A stretch of DNA of 64,000 bases from Smittia aterrima (GCA_033063855.1 CP093829.1:2676243-2740242); one strand, 5' to 3'. Counted from the stretch's first letter, positions 11,146 to 25,295 are shown. Notes: a model not told the origin generated them from the letters alone. A program made the numbers and translations.

Positions 11146-12998
11146 TCGCACCGAAAGTCAAAGAAGAAAAAAATTGTTATTCGATCTCGGCCCTCGTCAC
11201 TGATGGAAAGAGAACGAAATCAAAAAGTTGCTTTGTCATTAGTTTCTAATTATTTAGTGAAAAAAATATCATCGACAGTTAGGCAAGAAAAAACTCAAAA
11301 ATGTTCAGATGGGAAGTTTAATTTGAACGTGATCAGTTTCGACGAGTTTTAATTTATTGAACGAAACTTGAAAACTGTTTCCAGTTTCATTTACACTTCA
11401 ACTGATCTCACTTGAGCAATAAAAGTTCCATCGTTGAACGACCAATGATTTCTCTCACTGTTTGGTTTGACGATTTCACAGAACATTTCGCATTTTACGG
11501 CTGCAGTAACTCACATGCTTAGTTCTATTTAAAACTGAATTCTAAGTGAACAGGATCGATGAAGGTTTAACTTCTCTACTGCAAACATTCTCCTTCGTCC
11601 CGTCCATGGCAGCAGCAACGAGAACGAGAAGAAAGTCAAAGTCATAAAGCTCAATCATAAAAATGATTACGAATGATTTGTCCTTGCCTCGTTTTCATGG
11701 ATCAGTGATTTATTGTTTTATGGCGTTGAAGGCTGAAGATTTGCATTCTAAGTCGAAGTTTATTTTTCTAGCGACCGAAGAGTGTAAGCAAATGTCTCTT
11801 TAAGGATTCTTCAGCCAATTGGAAAAGAATTAGCTCCTGCTGAGAAGAAGGTCACAACATTATTGGATTTTGCTTTTCCTCTCTGCTTTTCACGAAAAAC
11901 TACTCAAACAAATATTTCGTTCCGAATAATTGAAACGAATGAGATTCTTCACGTTGAGTTGTTGGTAACGACAAAATATCTTTGTGTCCATTCCTGACAA
12001 ATATTTTCACAATATTGAGCCTTTATTATGTGATAATTGCTAAACTAGAAGCGATGAGAGATTCTGCGAAGAATTCAAGGAGAACTCAACTAAGATCGCC
12101 GCTTGAGTTGACAAGGCAGGAGTCGCAATGTCGGTGAAACGACGATTAAGCTGTGAAATCAATTTTCTTCCATGGAAGCAGTTTCTGAGGGTTCCTTTCG
12201 AGCATTGAAACAAGTTGCAGAAGGAACTTCAAGGTTGAAAGCTACTCGATCGTGCTGATTTAAGATTTCTTACTTTTTCAATAAACAAATCGTTGAATCT
12301 GAGTCGTAAAAGTTTCGCAAATGTTCTCTCATCAATGCGTCGTTGAAATAAGTAAATAAAATCAACTCAAACAAGACCGCAAGTCAGATCATAAACAAAG
12401 ATGATTCCCCTTTTTCTTTAAAGCATAAAACCATCATTGAGGTGAGCAAGTCTTCAAAATAATAATTTTTATTAATTTATTTATTCACACCCCGCAATAA
12501 AAGTCGACACGAAAGTCAACCTGAGCACAAGAGAATTGCTGAACCTTCGTTGGAGTGAAGGAAAGAATCGTTTCGCCTTTGAAATTCGTTTGTCTCGCTT
12601 TAACCAACGCGTTCGTTCCATGCAAGTTGTTGTTGAAAATGGGCGTTTCAACTTACTGTTCAGGTCTCTACTTTGACTCTGACGATTCAGTTTAGGAGTT
12701 CGAGTCGACAGAGGCACAAAAAATATTTATGAGTTTCTCGTTACAACTTTAATTTAGTTTTTCGAGTGCCTTCATCGTGGTCGGACGTAAAAAAAAAGTA
12801 ATTTTCTGGCTTCTTCTTCTTTGCGGTGGATTCATTGAAGTTGGCTTAGTGAACGAGAAATCGAAAGAAAAAAAATATTTAAAGTGAAAAGAATTTTAAG
12901 AAACTTTTTGAATAAAAAGAAAATTAAAAGTGAAAAAAGTTATCAAGGACATTTAAGGAATTGCATAAAAATATTTTATGTTTGCGTAAATGATAAAT

Positions 12999-15237
12999 AT
13001 GACGATAACGAACAGCTTCCCGATGAATTCAGCAATGCGGCCAATTTACAACGGGTTCCAACTGCAAGGTGAGTGTCGATCGTTTAGTGCAGAAGCCGAC
13101 GATAATCGCGATTAGATTTGCTGATAAAAATAATAATTTGCACCTTCCGTCGATGTTCGCGCTGTTCTTACAAATCAAAAGTTTTAATTCTTTATGCTCA
13201 ATCGTTGCGCAATGAATGGAATGTTTCACAATTAAAAAAGCGACGGCGAGAAGTCTCGTTTCATTTAAGATTTCTTTTGGGTTCATAATTGAAAGCCAAG
13301 TTGACCCAATCTCAGTGTTAATGAACCTCTCAATCTTCCCTCTTCAAAAATTATTTCTTTGACAAATTGCTCAATTAAATGGACACATTTAGGATTCTCT
13401 GTGTCTCCTTTCGTCTTCTTCTGACTTCTCTTCGGGAAAATTTATGGCACTGAGTTGCTTCTTGGATTCAAAGTCATTAGGCAAAGGACGTTTTACTAGA
13501 AAATTGAAAGGGCGAAAGCCAGAGCCAAAGTCAATGGACAATTTACAAGAAGTCAACTGAGAGAAAAGCGTAAAATTGCAAATTTTCTGGAGAATCATTC
13601 GAATGATAATGGCAGCACAAGAGAACTTTATTGCACCAGCACCGCAATAAATCCATAAACAAGAAATTTTTCAAGCTAAGTTGGTCGTTTATGTGTTTAT
13701 GGCTCTTCAACGTCACTACCTGATTGTGCATTGCGATGCTTTTTTACAGTAGATTTATGATGAATTGGTTTTGAGGGCACTTCCAGAAATATTTTCACTT
13801 AACTCTGCACATGTGAGGAAGGAAAGTTTTCCAAGAAAATTCTGATCGAACTTTGAAAATATTTTTCGTGAGAAAATAATTTTATTTTTATTTTCTTAGG
13901 TGACATGTCAGCAGGCCAAGGAAGAGTCAATCAACTTGGCGGTGTGTTCATCAATGGTCGTCCACTTCCATCAGCGATTCGTTTAAAAATTGTTGAACTT
14001 GCTGCGTCGGGTGTTCGTCCATGTCAAATATCTCGAAATCTTCGAGTATCTCACGGATGTGTCTCGAAAATTTTGAACCGTTATCAGGTGAGAAAAGAGA
14101 GCTCAGCAATTAATTAATTTCTAAACTAAATTCAATTTATTTTTCAACAGGAAACGGGAAGCATTCGTCCCGGTGTAATTGGCGGTTCAAAGCCAAGAAT
14201 CGCAACTCCCGAGATCGAGAACCGAATCGAAGATTACAAGAAGGAAAATCCAGGTATTTTTTCATGGGAAATCCGCGATCGTTTGATTAAAGAAGGCATT
14301 TGTGATCGTTCAACGGCTCCGTCTGTCAGCGCGATCTCCCGTCTTTTGCGTGGACGTGACGACGATAGGAGAACACAGAACGGTAATTTTTAAATGCAGC
14401 TTATTTAACGGGGGGAGGGAGTGAGAGCCTGAAAATCCAATTAATCTTCTTCTTTTCCACTCGCCTTCGGTCGATTCCTTTTGATCCGGATTGATCGAAA
14501 ATGAGTTCTTTAGCACTTTGCATGAAACAAAAGCGATCAAGGCCTTTTTCCTTTGTTGGAATCACTTGTGCTGCTGCTGCTTATCCTTCTCTCGACTTGT
14601 TCATTTCTTTCGGAAACGAAGGTGCCAAGAATGATTTGTGTAAATCTCATTTTCTTTTGTTGATTATTATTAATGACTCTTTTATGGAAGCGGCTTGTGG
14701 AAGTTTATCCAGAGAGAGAGAAAAAAGCCGAGAAGGCACATTAGAATAAGAAAGGCGCAAAATGATGAATTGAAAGTCAAGCGGGAGGAAGAGAGTGTGA
14801 GACGCTAATGTTGCATGTAAAAGCAGAATAATAATTATTGAGCCTCGAGCTTGAGAAAAGGGAAAAGTTGTGGGTCCGATAGTTAAAGTCAAGTAGCTTG
14901 AGATGGAAATCTAATTTTTCTAAAAGAAATAATGTTGATCACAAGAAAACAAAAAACTTGATTGACTTGGGAACGATCAGTAACTTACGATCATTCACGA
15001 AAAACTATTCAAAGCAAAAATGCGATTACAAAACTCTTCGATCAATCCTTCAATCGATTCTAATAAAGCGAGAAACAATTACATGGGAAAACGTAATTAA
15101 TCATAAGAAAGAGCGGCAAGCAACATAGAGACTCATGACTCCCGTTGTTTCATCAATAAATTAGAGAAATTATCAATTTCCGTTTTTTTACAGGTGAAAA
15201 TCACGCTTTAAAAGAAGTTCGTAGGAGAAGATTGTGA
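12999..15237 (+). CDS. paired-domain-only prd copy 2
   Basis: Exons are 12999-13068, 13900-14087, 14151-14382 and a stub at 15194-15237, all with GT-AG borders and matching phases. They predict 177 aa. The N-terminus (MTITNSFPMNSAMRPIYNGF) matches the start of insect Paired. Residues 29-154 form a complete paired domain, from GQGRVNQLGGVFINGRPLP to SAISRLLRG. The stub of exon 4 reads GENHALKEVRRRRL and then TGA, so there is no homeodomain and no C-terminal activation region. Exons 1-3 appear base-identical to the full gene, whereas introns and flanks have indels. It could make a DNA-binding-only Pax protein, splice to the downstream exon 4, or be silent. The sequence cannot decide. Confidence 0.7.
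13069..13899. other. Intron 1 of prd copy 2
   Basis: The intron starts GGTGAGT and ends TTTTCTTAGG. It holds no ORF of note. It is nearly the same as 31084-31911 in the full gene. Confidence 0.7.
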
Positions 15238-15726
15238 CTTATCGATTCATGTGAACGACGATCTCAACATTTCAAGTGACCAAAGACTGTTTTTTATGAA
15301 TAAAAAAAATTTATTTAATTATTCACTTTAGTGAAGAAAATGTTTTTTTAATGAAAATAAAATAATTTTGATGATTTTGTGAAACGACAAACGTGTTTTA
15401 ATTCTTGTGTTTTTCCTTTGTTGACGATTCAAGCTTACAGCATTATCTCATGATATGATGGTTTTATCACGAGTTGGGTATTTATTACAGCTCAATTGTA
15501 AGTTTGAAAGCTCATTTCAAAGCTTTATTTCGTCGTTACTGAATTTTCTTGTGAAGCGTAAAGATTTTCTTATTTTTTTCAAATCGCATAGCTAAAAAAA
15601 ATTATTCACGGCAAGTTATCGAGTTTGAGTTTGTGATTTTCTTATCAGTGTGAATCCGGCCAACGATTTTTTAATGAATAAAAATATTTCAGCACCGATG
15701 TAACAAAAGTTCACGTATTGGTTCTA

Positions 15727-15829
15727 GTAAACGTTCTGCCAAACTAAATTCAGAGTCAATAATAGCTCAGAATCTAAGCGTTTGACAGTTTGTATTTGTC
15801 ATACAGTAGAAGTGTCGGTTCGATTCCCA
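15727..15829 (+). repeat. tRNA-like repeat, copy of the element at 1578
   Basis: It has the AGTAAACGTTCTGCCAAACT start, then TAGCTCAGAATCTAAGCG, and a T-arm GTTCGATTCCCAA. One stem position differs from the unit 2 copy (TCGG instead of TGGG), which weakens the T-stem. Confidence 0.42.
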
Positions 15830-16020
15830 ACAAGTATAATGTGATATTTCGAAAATGCATCTTTCAAATCTTTTTTTTTTTTTGTAAAAAAAATTAAACT
15901 TATTTATTTTTTCAAATAAACCTGCAATTAAACATTTATTTTAGTTTTCTTGATTCGAATCATAAATTGTAATTCGTAAGGCTGGCGAAAAATTTGGTTT
16001 ATTTATTTGCAAAACATTTA

Positions 16021-16119
16021 AGTAAACGTTCTGCCAAACTGATCTTCAAGTGTTTATTATAACTTAAGCGATTGACAATTTGAATTGATCAAACGGAATA
16101 AGCATGGGTTCGAATCCCA
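16021..16119 (+). repeat. tRNA-like repeat, copy of the element at 1869
   Basis: It shows the same start motif and ends CATGGGTTCGAATCCCAA. An expanded poly-A/poly-T stretch follows at about 16150-16195. Confidence 0.42.
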
Positions 16120-19100
16120 AAATATTAAAAATATGTTAATTTAAAATATTAAAAAAAATTTAATAAAAAACTTTTTTTTATTGTCTTTTTTTTACAAAAC
16201 TCATAAACAAAACTTGTCTATTTTGCCAAATTAAATTCAGATATCTGCCATTAAACATTTATTTTGGTTTTCATGTGTAAATTTGTCTAAAGATGTGGAA
16301 ATAATCTGCCTAATATATCGAGTCTAATTGAATTAACTGGCGTGGCTATGAGCACTTTACGAATGAACCAATTTTTTCCTTGTTCATTGTTTAAACGATC
16401 CACACATGAATGAAAGCAAACAAGATCGCGATAAGATCTCCAGTGGTGCGTGACATGTTGAGTTTAACGCAAAAATTGCTTCGGTTGAATTAAAATTGTT
16501 TGTTTCAATTAACTGAAAGTGGATAAGTTAGCAGATTGAGGGTGAAATTTACTTCAAATTCGTTGCCAAGATAAACTTCTCAGTTTGTCTCTTTCCGACT
16601 CATCGTCGCAAGTAAACTGGGAGGAGCTTCAATGCCGAGCGAAGAGCGACCATTTTTTACTGCAATGAAATTAAAGTGAAAACCTCATTTGTAATGAAAC
16701 TCATTCATGTCAGATCATTAGCTGCACCGGAAATATGTCAACCTGAACAAAAAATGAAACAGAATTAGCCCACTTGGCGTTGAAAAGATGTCAAATTTTA
16801 TGTAAGCAGCATATTGTGAATGAAGGAACTCTCCTCGGCAATCAATAAAACGACTTCCTTGCCTTTCATGAAATAATTTCAACTTCGCTTTGTTATCAAG
16901 AAGTTTTCGTTTGATTAATGAACAAAGTTCTTAAACTTCACTTCATTTTGAAAACTGAATTTCCCTCAACTTCTTCAACAAAAACGTTTCTGGCACAACA
17001 AGAAACCTAATTGGCATTCTACTTACACGAAAAGTCTTGAAAAAGAGAACAATGGAGAAAACAATCGGCAAAGCAAAGATTTCGATTTTCCATTTTCGTT
17101 TGTCCGAGTTAACGGAAATTAATTTGCCTTGCAGACTTCTCGTCTTTTTGTGCATCGCTTGATTTGCTCGGAATAATCGGAGGACGTGACTATAAATCGA
17201 ACAGTTACGTAGCCTTTTGTTTTAGAGCTTCGAGAATCAAAAGCGAATCAATGGGAATAAACAAATCGACAATTCGTTTCTTTATTGTCTTCGATCGTCG
17301 ATCAGAAGAATTGCGCAAAATCTGCTTTGTTTCTAACGAATGTTGTTTCTCTCGATTGACCGGTTCCACTCGACTAGACTTCAATCAAAAATAAATATAA
17401 ATTTAAACTTCCCCAGAATCATTCGCTCGGAATATTTCAATATTAAAATGTTCTCAAGTTGAGTCATCAAGGATGTGACTTGATCTTGAACGTTTTTCAC
17501 AATTTTCAACCTTGACTTCGTTTTCTGGCAAAATCATTCGACGTCACATTGTTCAAACCAACAAATCATGAGAGATAATCTGCTGAAATAAAACTTTAAT
17601 CTCTTAATCTTGTTGTAAAATTATGGCAAACGAGAAAAACAAGAAAACAATTTGAACCTTTCGGTGAAAGTCGCCTCAGACTAAGCCATCATAAAATATT
17701 TACATTTCTTCATTGGATTTAACATGTTGATCTTGTAAAAAGGAGGGAATTAGGACAAAGAAGGATAGGACAATCCAATAAATAACCAATTGTTGAGTAG
17801 TCCTAAGCAGTTTCAGAGAAACTATTTTCCCTTGTCGACCACATTTTCAGCTTCACACTTTTATTCAGGCTCACGCTGTGCGTTTTGCACATGAACTAGT
17901 TTAAGGAACGAATTCTCTCTCGTTCTGCTTATTAAACCTGATAAAGAGTCATCGTCTGAAGAGATTCGTTGAGCTTGTTAGTAAAGCAACGACTTCTATG
18001 ATCGATGGAAATTGAGAAACAAATGACAAATTTTTCTTTTCAAATTTCGTGTAAAAAATGTTTCCCTCGCGATCAGATATCAAATTACATAATTTGCTTG
18101 CTCTCAGAAATGAAATGCTTTATTTTAACTTAATTAATGTTTGGTTGCTCGCCTTATTCAGTTTTCGGTTTCTTTCTGTGAAGTTTCATTAGTTTTCGCG
18201 CCGCTGCTCCAACAGAAGCGCATGTTTCTCTTTTCGGTGTGTGATGGAAGGCGAAGGAACGTGAACAACAAAAAACGGTGTTATGGTGATTCATCAAAAC
18301 TAGATCATTAATTATTCCCACCAAAAGGGCTTTCCTCCGATTGAAGGGTTAGTTTGAGACTTCAAACATTCATGAGAAAAGACCTTTAACTAATTCAGAG
18401 TGTGAAGAGCTTCATTTCCATTTTTGGTTGTTTTTATCGCTGAACGTTCCTTCTCACATTTTTTATTGTTTGAAAAATGAGAAAAATAAATGAAGTTTTT
18501 ATTGTTTGCTGTTGAACAATAAGATCATGTCATGTTAGTCGGACAGGGAAACGCGTCGAGCTACTGAACCTTTGGGATCTCACATTATCGCGATGCTCGA
18601 TTGGTGATTAAGTTAACGTCTACATGCTTCTCGCAACAGACGTTTAAATTAATATTTTACACGATCGCCTGCCTCGAGGGAATTTTATAAACCGCCAGAA
18701 ATATGAATGAGGCATCGAAGAGTTATTATTGAATTCACGACGCGATTTTCTTCTCGCGATCACTGTGTAACCAATGGCTAAATCGAACGGTAGCGAAACC
18801 GAGCACCATTTCGTGCTCAACTTCTTCAAGCATCATTATTTATTGAGATCACTTTGGCTCGATCCTCGCAGACTCCGATGAAAAAATTTTAAAGAATTAT
18901 GAGATGAGAAGTTATAATCGAATTTTCCCATGGAAACCTTTTTGACTCTTTTTATTGGAAATTCAATATTCTTTTGTCCAGCTGCTTCTACTGAGCTTGT
19001 CAATCTCCTCGCTAATTGAGAGATTTAATAGAAATTAATTTTTGATTTCTTTTTATAATATAGGTATCATATGTCCGTCTAGCCAAGGGATCCATAGATC

Positions 19101-19758
19101 GATACGGTGGCGACAGTTCTAAGCAAAGATCAATCGAACGAAAATATTTTCCCAATTTGAGTAGTCAGTCTGCTGACGTCGAAATGGTTAATGGATCAAT
19201 AAGTTAAATGATAAAACAAAACCTGCAGCATAATCTAAAATTTATTTTAAGTAATTAGAATATTATATTATATTATATAATTATTATATATTATATTTTC
19301 ATAATATTTTTCTAGGTAAACGGCAAGGACTGCGAAATCAAAAAGAGCGCATCTCATACTTTATTTTTCGATCCAGATTTCATTCCCAGAGGGGAATTAT
19401 TATTTAAGGAAGATCATTTCGTCGAATGCTGATTTGTGGCGCCGCAATCGAGAAAATTATTTTATCACGCAAACCGAATTTTCATAATTTCCTCTCCTTT
19501 CACTTCACAAAAAAGTTTTGTGAAAGTTCTGAAAGTTCTGAAGAAGCTTGTTAATTCACTTATCCCTCCATCACTTCTTTCGTTTGCTCTCCGGTCTGCT
19601 CTTCCGTCTTAACTCATTCAAATGGAGATGGTAAGTTTTATTTTTATTTATCGATTTTTGTTTCGAAAGGAAAATTATTCTGTTTGTACTCTTCACCTTC
19701 AAAGATAAGCGGGGTAACGATAAATGCAAATATCATATATTATATTATATATTATATA

Positions 19759-20433
19759 TATTTTGGGAAATGGACCGATTGCCGACCATAAACAAGATAT
19801 TGATTTACGCAAAAAAGGCAAAGAAATAAAATGGTAGATCTTTAATCGGGATAAATCTATCATCGCACTATTTGGAAGGGTTCAACTATTTTCTGAAAAT
19901 ATAATGTATTAGTTAGAAAAAACTTTCAATCTTGTATTTTTCCTTGCTAAACTGATAGTTCTTCTAACCAAATGGCCCCTGCTAGAAAAGGCATACTCGA
20001 AGGTTTTCGGAAGCTACCAAAAGATTGATGGTGGACATTTTTCAAAAGCTGTCAAATGCTTCACTGGAAGATCATCATGCTTTTAATTGAAGAACAAAGC
20101 GAATCCAAATTTATTCGACTTGATTGAAAAGCGGTTTAGCACATCAATCATAAGTTGTTCAATTGATGATATTCCACAGAAAAAAGAAGATGTTACACGT
20201 GAAAATTTAATCCGAGGCCATTCCTACACAATCACACAAACGTGGGTTGCAACTTTGAGAACTTCAGAAAAAATTCAGTTGCTACGTTTAAGAAATCCTT
20301 GGGGAGACGTCGAATGGACTGGAGCATGGTCAGATGAAAATGATACATGGAATCAAATCGCTCGCAATGATAAGAAAAATTTCGATATGTTTCATTACAA
20401 ATATACCAATTATCCGCAAATATCCAAACTCCA
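19759..20433 (+). pseudogene. Calpain protease-domain fragment (array copy 1)
   Basis: It reads MDRLPTINKILIYAKK then a stop. From 19973 it reads WPLLEKAYSKVFGSYQKIDG, then a premature TAA in the SSCF stretch (TGC TTT TAA) where copy 2 has TAT TTG. The open part after the stop retains RGHSYTIT and RNPWGDVEWTG. It lacks the Cys-bearing segment and ends in an AT tract. Confidence 0.75.
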
Positions 20434-21590
20434 TAAATTTTATATATTATATATTATATTATATAATATTATATTATATATTATATAATATATAATATAT
20501 TTTATTATTTTATATAACATATGATATATTATATTATATATTATATTATACTGTCTGGCCGTCAGCAAAAAGTTATGGCAATTTATGGCAGAAAACCAAT
20601 GGCTAAATCGAACGGTAGCGGAACCGAGCACCATTTCGTGCTCAACTTCTTCAAGCATCATTATTTATTGAGATCACTTTGGCTCGATCCTCGCATACTC
20701 TGATGAAGAAATTTTAAAGAATTATGAGATGAGAAGTTCTAATCGAATTTTCCCATGGAAACCTTTTTGACTCTTTTTTATTGGAAATTCAATATTCTTT
20801 TGTCCATCTGCTTCTGCTAAGCTTGTCAATCTCCTTGCTAATTGAGAGATTTAATAGAAATTAATTTTTGATTTCTTTTTATAATATAGGTATCATATGT
20901 CCGTCTAGCCAAGGGATCCATAGATCGATACGGTGGCGACAGTTCTAAGCAAAGATCAATCGAACGAAAATATTTTCCCAATTTGAGTAGTCAGTCTGCT
21001 GACGTCGAAATGGTTAATGGATCAATAAGTTAAATGATAAAACAAAACCTGCAGCATAATCTAAAATTTATTTTAAGTAATTAGAATATTATATTATATT
21101 ATATAATATTATATATTATATTTTCATAATATTTTTCTAGGTAAACGGCAAGGACTGCGAAATCAAAAAGAGCGCATCTCATACTTTATTTTTCGATCCA
21201 GATTTCATTCCCAGAGGGGAATTATTATTTAAGGAAGATCTTTTCGTCGAATGCTGATTTGTGGCGCCGCAATCGAGAAAATTATTTTATCACGCAAACC
21301 GAATTTTCATAATTTCCTCTCCTTTCACTTCACAAAAGTTTTTGTGAAAGTTCTGAAAGTTCTGAAGAAGCTTGTTAATTCACTTATCCCTCCATCACTT
21401 CTTTCGTTTGCTCTCCGGTCTGCTCTTCCGTCTTAACTCATTCAAATGGAGATGGTAAGTTTTATTTTTATTTATCGACTTTTGTTTCGAAAGGAAAATT
21501 ATTCTGTTTGTACTCTTCACCTTCAAAGATAAGCGGGGTAACGATAAATGCAAATATCATATATTATATTATATATTATATATATTTTGG

Positions 21591-22262
21591 GAAATGGACC
21601 GATTGCCGACCATAAACAAGATATTGATTTACGCAAAAAAGCCAAAGCAATAGAATGGTAGATCTTTAATCGGGATAAATCTATCATCGCACTATTTGGA
21701 AGGGTTCAACTATTTTCTGAAAATATAATGTATTAGTTAGAAAAAACTTTCAATCTTGTATTTTTCCTTGCTAAACTGATAGTTCTTCTAACCAAATGGC
21801 CCCTGCTAGAAAAGGCATACTCGAAGGTTTTCGGAAGCTACCAAAAGATTGATGGTGGACATTTTTCAAAAGCTGTCAAATGCTTCACTGGAAGAAGATC
21901 ATCATGCTTTTATTTGAAGAACAAAGCGAATCCAAATTTATTCGACTTGATTGGAAAGCGGTTTAGCACAGCAATCATAAGATGTTCAATTGATGATATT
22001 CCACAAAAAAGAGAAGATGTCACACGTGAAAATTTAATCCGAGGCCATTCCTACACAATCACACGAACGTGGGTTGCAACTTTAAGAACTTCAGAAAAAA
22101 TTCAGTTGCTACGATTAAGAAATACTTTGGGAGACGTCGAATGGACTGGAGCATGGTCAGATGAAAATGATACATGGAATCAAATCGCTGACAATGATAA
22201 GAAAAATTTCGATATGTTTCATTACAACTATACCAATTATCCGCAAACATCCAAACTATCCA
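21591..22262 (+). pseudogene. Calpain protease-domain fragment (array copy 2)
   Basis: It has the same layout as copy 1, but the SSCFYLKNK junction is open. The conserved NPWG motif has become NTLG (RNTLGDVEWTG). The catalytic Asn is kept but the Pro-Trp next to it is lost. A further change, NQIADNDKK, is private to this copy. Confidence 0.75.
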
Positions 22263-23400
22263 TAAATTTTATATATTATAATATTTAATATATGATATAT
22301 AATATAATATATAATATATTTTATTAAATTATATAACATATCATATATTATATTATATATTATATTATACTGTCTGGCCGTCAGCAAAAAGTTATGGCAA
22401 TTTATAGCAGAAAACCAATGGCTAAATCGACCGGTAGCGGAACCGAGCACCATTTCGTGCTCAACTTCTTCAAGCATCAATATTTATTGAGATCACTTTG
22501 GCTCGATCCTCGCAGACTCTGATGAAGAAATTTTAAAGAATTATGAGATGAGAAGTTCTAATCGAATTTTCCCATGGAAACCTTTTTGACTCTTTTTTAT
22601 TGGAAATTCAATATTCTTTTGTCCATCTGCTTCTGCTAAGCTTGTCAATCTCCTCGCTAATTGAGAGATTTAATAGAAATTAATTTTTGATTTCTTTTTA
22701 TAATATAGGTATCATATGTCCGTCTAGCCAAGGGATCCATAGATCGATACGGTGGCGACAGTTCTAAGCAAAGATCAATCGAACGAAAATATTTTCCCAA
22801 TTTGAGTAGTCAGTCTGCTGACGTCGAAATGGTTAATGGATCAATAAGTTAAATGATAAAACAAAACCTGCAGCATAATCTAAAATTTATTTTAAGTAAT
22901 TAGAATATTATATTATATTATATAATATTATATATTATATTTTCATAATATTTTTCTAGGTAAACGGCAAGGACTGCGAAATCAAAAAGAGCGCATCTCA
23001 TACTTTATTTTTCGATCCAGATTTCATTCCCAGAGGGGAATTATTATTTAAGGAAGATCTTTTCGTCGAATGCTGATTTGTGGCGCCGCAATCGAGAAAA
23101 TTATTTTATCACGCAAACCGAATTTTCATAATTTCCTCTCCTTTCACTTCACAAAAAAGTTTTGTGAAAGTTCTGAAAGTTCTGAAGAAGCTTGTTAATT
23201 CACTTATCCCTCCATCACTTCTTTCGTTTGCTCTCCGGTCTGCTCTTCCGTCTTAACTCATTCAAATGGAGATGGTAAGTTTTATTTTTATTTATCGACT
23301 TTTGTTTCGAAAGGAAAATTATTCTGTTTGTACTCTTCACCTTCAAAGATAAGCGGGGTAACGATAAATGCAAATATCATATATTATATTATATATTATA

Positions 23401-24078
23401 TATATTTTGGGAAATGGACCGATTGCCGACCATAAACAAGATATTGATTTACGCAAAAAAGCCAAAGCAATAGAATGGTAGATCTTTAATCGGGATAAAT
23501 CTATCATCGCACTATTTGGAAGGGTTCAACTATTTTCTGAAAATATAATGTATTAGTTAGAAAAAACTTTCAATCTTGTATTTTTCCTTGCTAAACTGAT
23601 AGTTCTTCTAACCAAATGGCCCCTGCTAGAAAAGGCATACTCGAAGGTTTTCGGAAGCTACCAAAAGATTGATGGTGGACATTTTTCAAAAGCTGTCAAA
23701 TGCTTCACTGGAAGAAGATCATCATGCTTTTAATTGAAGAACAAAGCGAATCCAAATTTATTCGACTTGATTGAAAAGCGGTTTAGCACATCAATCATAA
23801 GTTGTTCAATTGATGATATTCCACAGAAAAAAGAAGATGTTACACGTGAAAATTTAATCCGAGGCCATTCCTACACAATCACACAAACGTGGGTTGCAAC
23901 TTTAAGAACTTCAGAAAAATTCAGTTGCTACGTTTAAGAAATCCTTGGGGAGACGTCGAATGGACTGGAGCATGGTCAGATGAAAATGATACATGGAATC
24001 AAATCGCTCGCAATGATAAGAAAAATTTCGATATGTTTCATTACAAATATACCAATTATCCGCAAATATCCAAACTCC
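23401..24078 (+). pseudogene. Calpain protease-domain fragment (array copy 3, frameshifted)
   Basis: It is closest to copy 1, including the TTT TAA stop. In addition it has lost one A in the run before ATTCAG (near 23917), which shifts the frame so that TSEK is followed by FSCYV and a stop. The RNPWGDVEWTG part is open in the next frame. Two disabling changes mark it as a pseudogene. Confidence 0.8.
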
Positions 24079-25295
24079 ATAAATTTTATATATTATATAT
24101 TATATTATATAATATTATATTATATATTATATAATATATAATATATTTTATTATATTATATAACATATGATATATTATATTATATATTATATTATACTGT
24201 CTGGCCGTCAGCAAAAAGTTATGGCAATTTATGGCAGAAAACCAATGGCTAAATCGAACGGTAGCGGAACCGAGCACCATTTCGTGCTCAACTTCTTCAA
24301 GCATCATTATTTATTGAGATCACTTTGGCTCGATCCTCGCAGACTCTGATGAAGAAATTTTAAAGAATTATGAGATGAGAAGTTCTAATCGAATTTTCCC
24401 ATGGAAACCTTTTTGACTCTTTTTTATTGGAAATTCAATATTCTTTTGTCCATCTGCTTCTGCTAAGCTTGTCAATCTCCTCGCTAATTGAGAGATTTAA
24501 TAGAAATTAATTTTTGATTTCTTTTTATAATATAGGTATCATATGTCCGTCTAGCCAAGGGATCCATAGATCGATACGGTGGCGACAGTTCTAAGCAAAG
24601 AGCAATCGAATGAAAATATTTTCCCAATTTGAGTATAATCAGTCTGCTGACGTCGAAATGGTTGATGGAAATGGAATATCAATAAGTTAAATGATAAAAC
24701 AAAACCTGCAGCAAAATCTAAAATTTATTTTAAGTAATTAAAATATTATATTATATAATATTATATATTATATTTTCATAATATTTTTCTAGGTAAACGG
24801 CAAGGACTGCGAAATCAAAAAGAGCGCATCTCAGATACTTTATTCTTCGATCCAGATTTCGTTCCCAGAGGGGAATTATTATTTAAGGAAGATCTTTTCG
24901 TCGAATGCTGATTTGTGGCGCCGCAATCGAGAAAATTATTTTATCACGCAAACCGAATTTTCATAATTTCCTCTCCTTTCACTTCACAAAATCAATTTCA
25001 GTAGTCATTGAATTGAAATCACTTTGTGAATAAATTAGATTTTTTGAAAAAGTTTTGTGAAAGTTCTGAAAGTTCTGAAGAAGCTTGTTAATTCACTTAT
25101 CCCTCCATCACTTCTTTCGTTTGCTCTCCGGTCTGCTCTTCCGTCTTAACTCATTCAAATGGAGATGGTAAGTTTTATTTTTATTTATCGACTTTTGTTT
25201 CGAAAGGAAAATTATTCTGTTTGTACTCTTCACCTTCAAAGATAAGCGGGGTAACGATAAATGCAAATATCATATATTATATTATATATTATATA

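Larger units (their letters stand above)
6640..12998. other. Non-coding DNA upstream of prd exon 1, unit 2
   Basis: No gene can be supported. ORFs near 7.4-7.7 kb and 8.5 kb are not frame-conserved with, or carry no signal beyond, their counterparts in unit 3. The stretch holds two minus-strand tRNA-like repeats and an old internal duplication (9537-11145). The stretch 11.15-13.0 kb is almost identical to 29.16-31.0 kb and is the likely promoter-proximal part of prd. Confidence 0.55.
1055..15210. repeat. Segmental duplication unit 2 (about 14.2 kb)
   Basis: This is a direct tandem copy starting at the junction with the exon 4 stub of unit 1. It runs through upstream non-coding DNA and paired-box exons 1-3, and ends in its own exon 4 stub. 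Position 1 of the window aligns with 14205 and with 32217. It differs from unit 3 in three ways: one calpain-fragment repeat instead of four, an extra 1.6 kb near 9.5-11.1 kb, and many small indels. Confidence 0.88.
15238..18768. other. Non-coding DNA upstream of prd, unit 3
   Basis: This is the counterpart of 1079-4592 with small indels. It holds two tRNA-like repeats (15727 and 16021). No gene can be supported. Confidence 0.6.

Noticed and set aside
12481..12717. 78-codon minus-strand ORF, identical at 30496-30732
   Set aside because: Identity is explained by the recent segmental duplication; composition is not protein-like and no homolog is recognised.
12884..13072. 62-codon ORF over prd exon 1
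   Set aside because: It is in a different frame from the true exon 1 reading (MTITNSFPMNS), which splices in phase to the paired domain.
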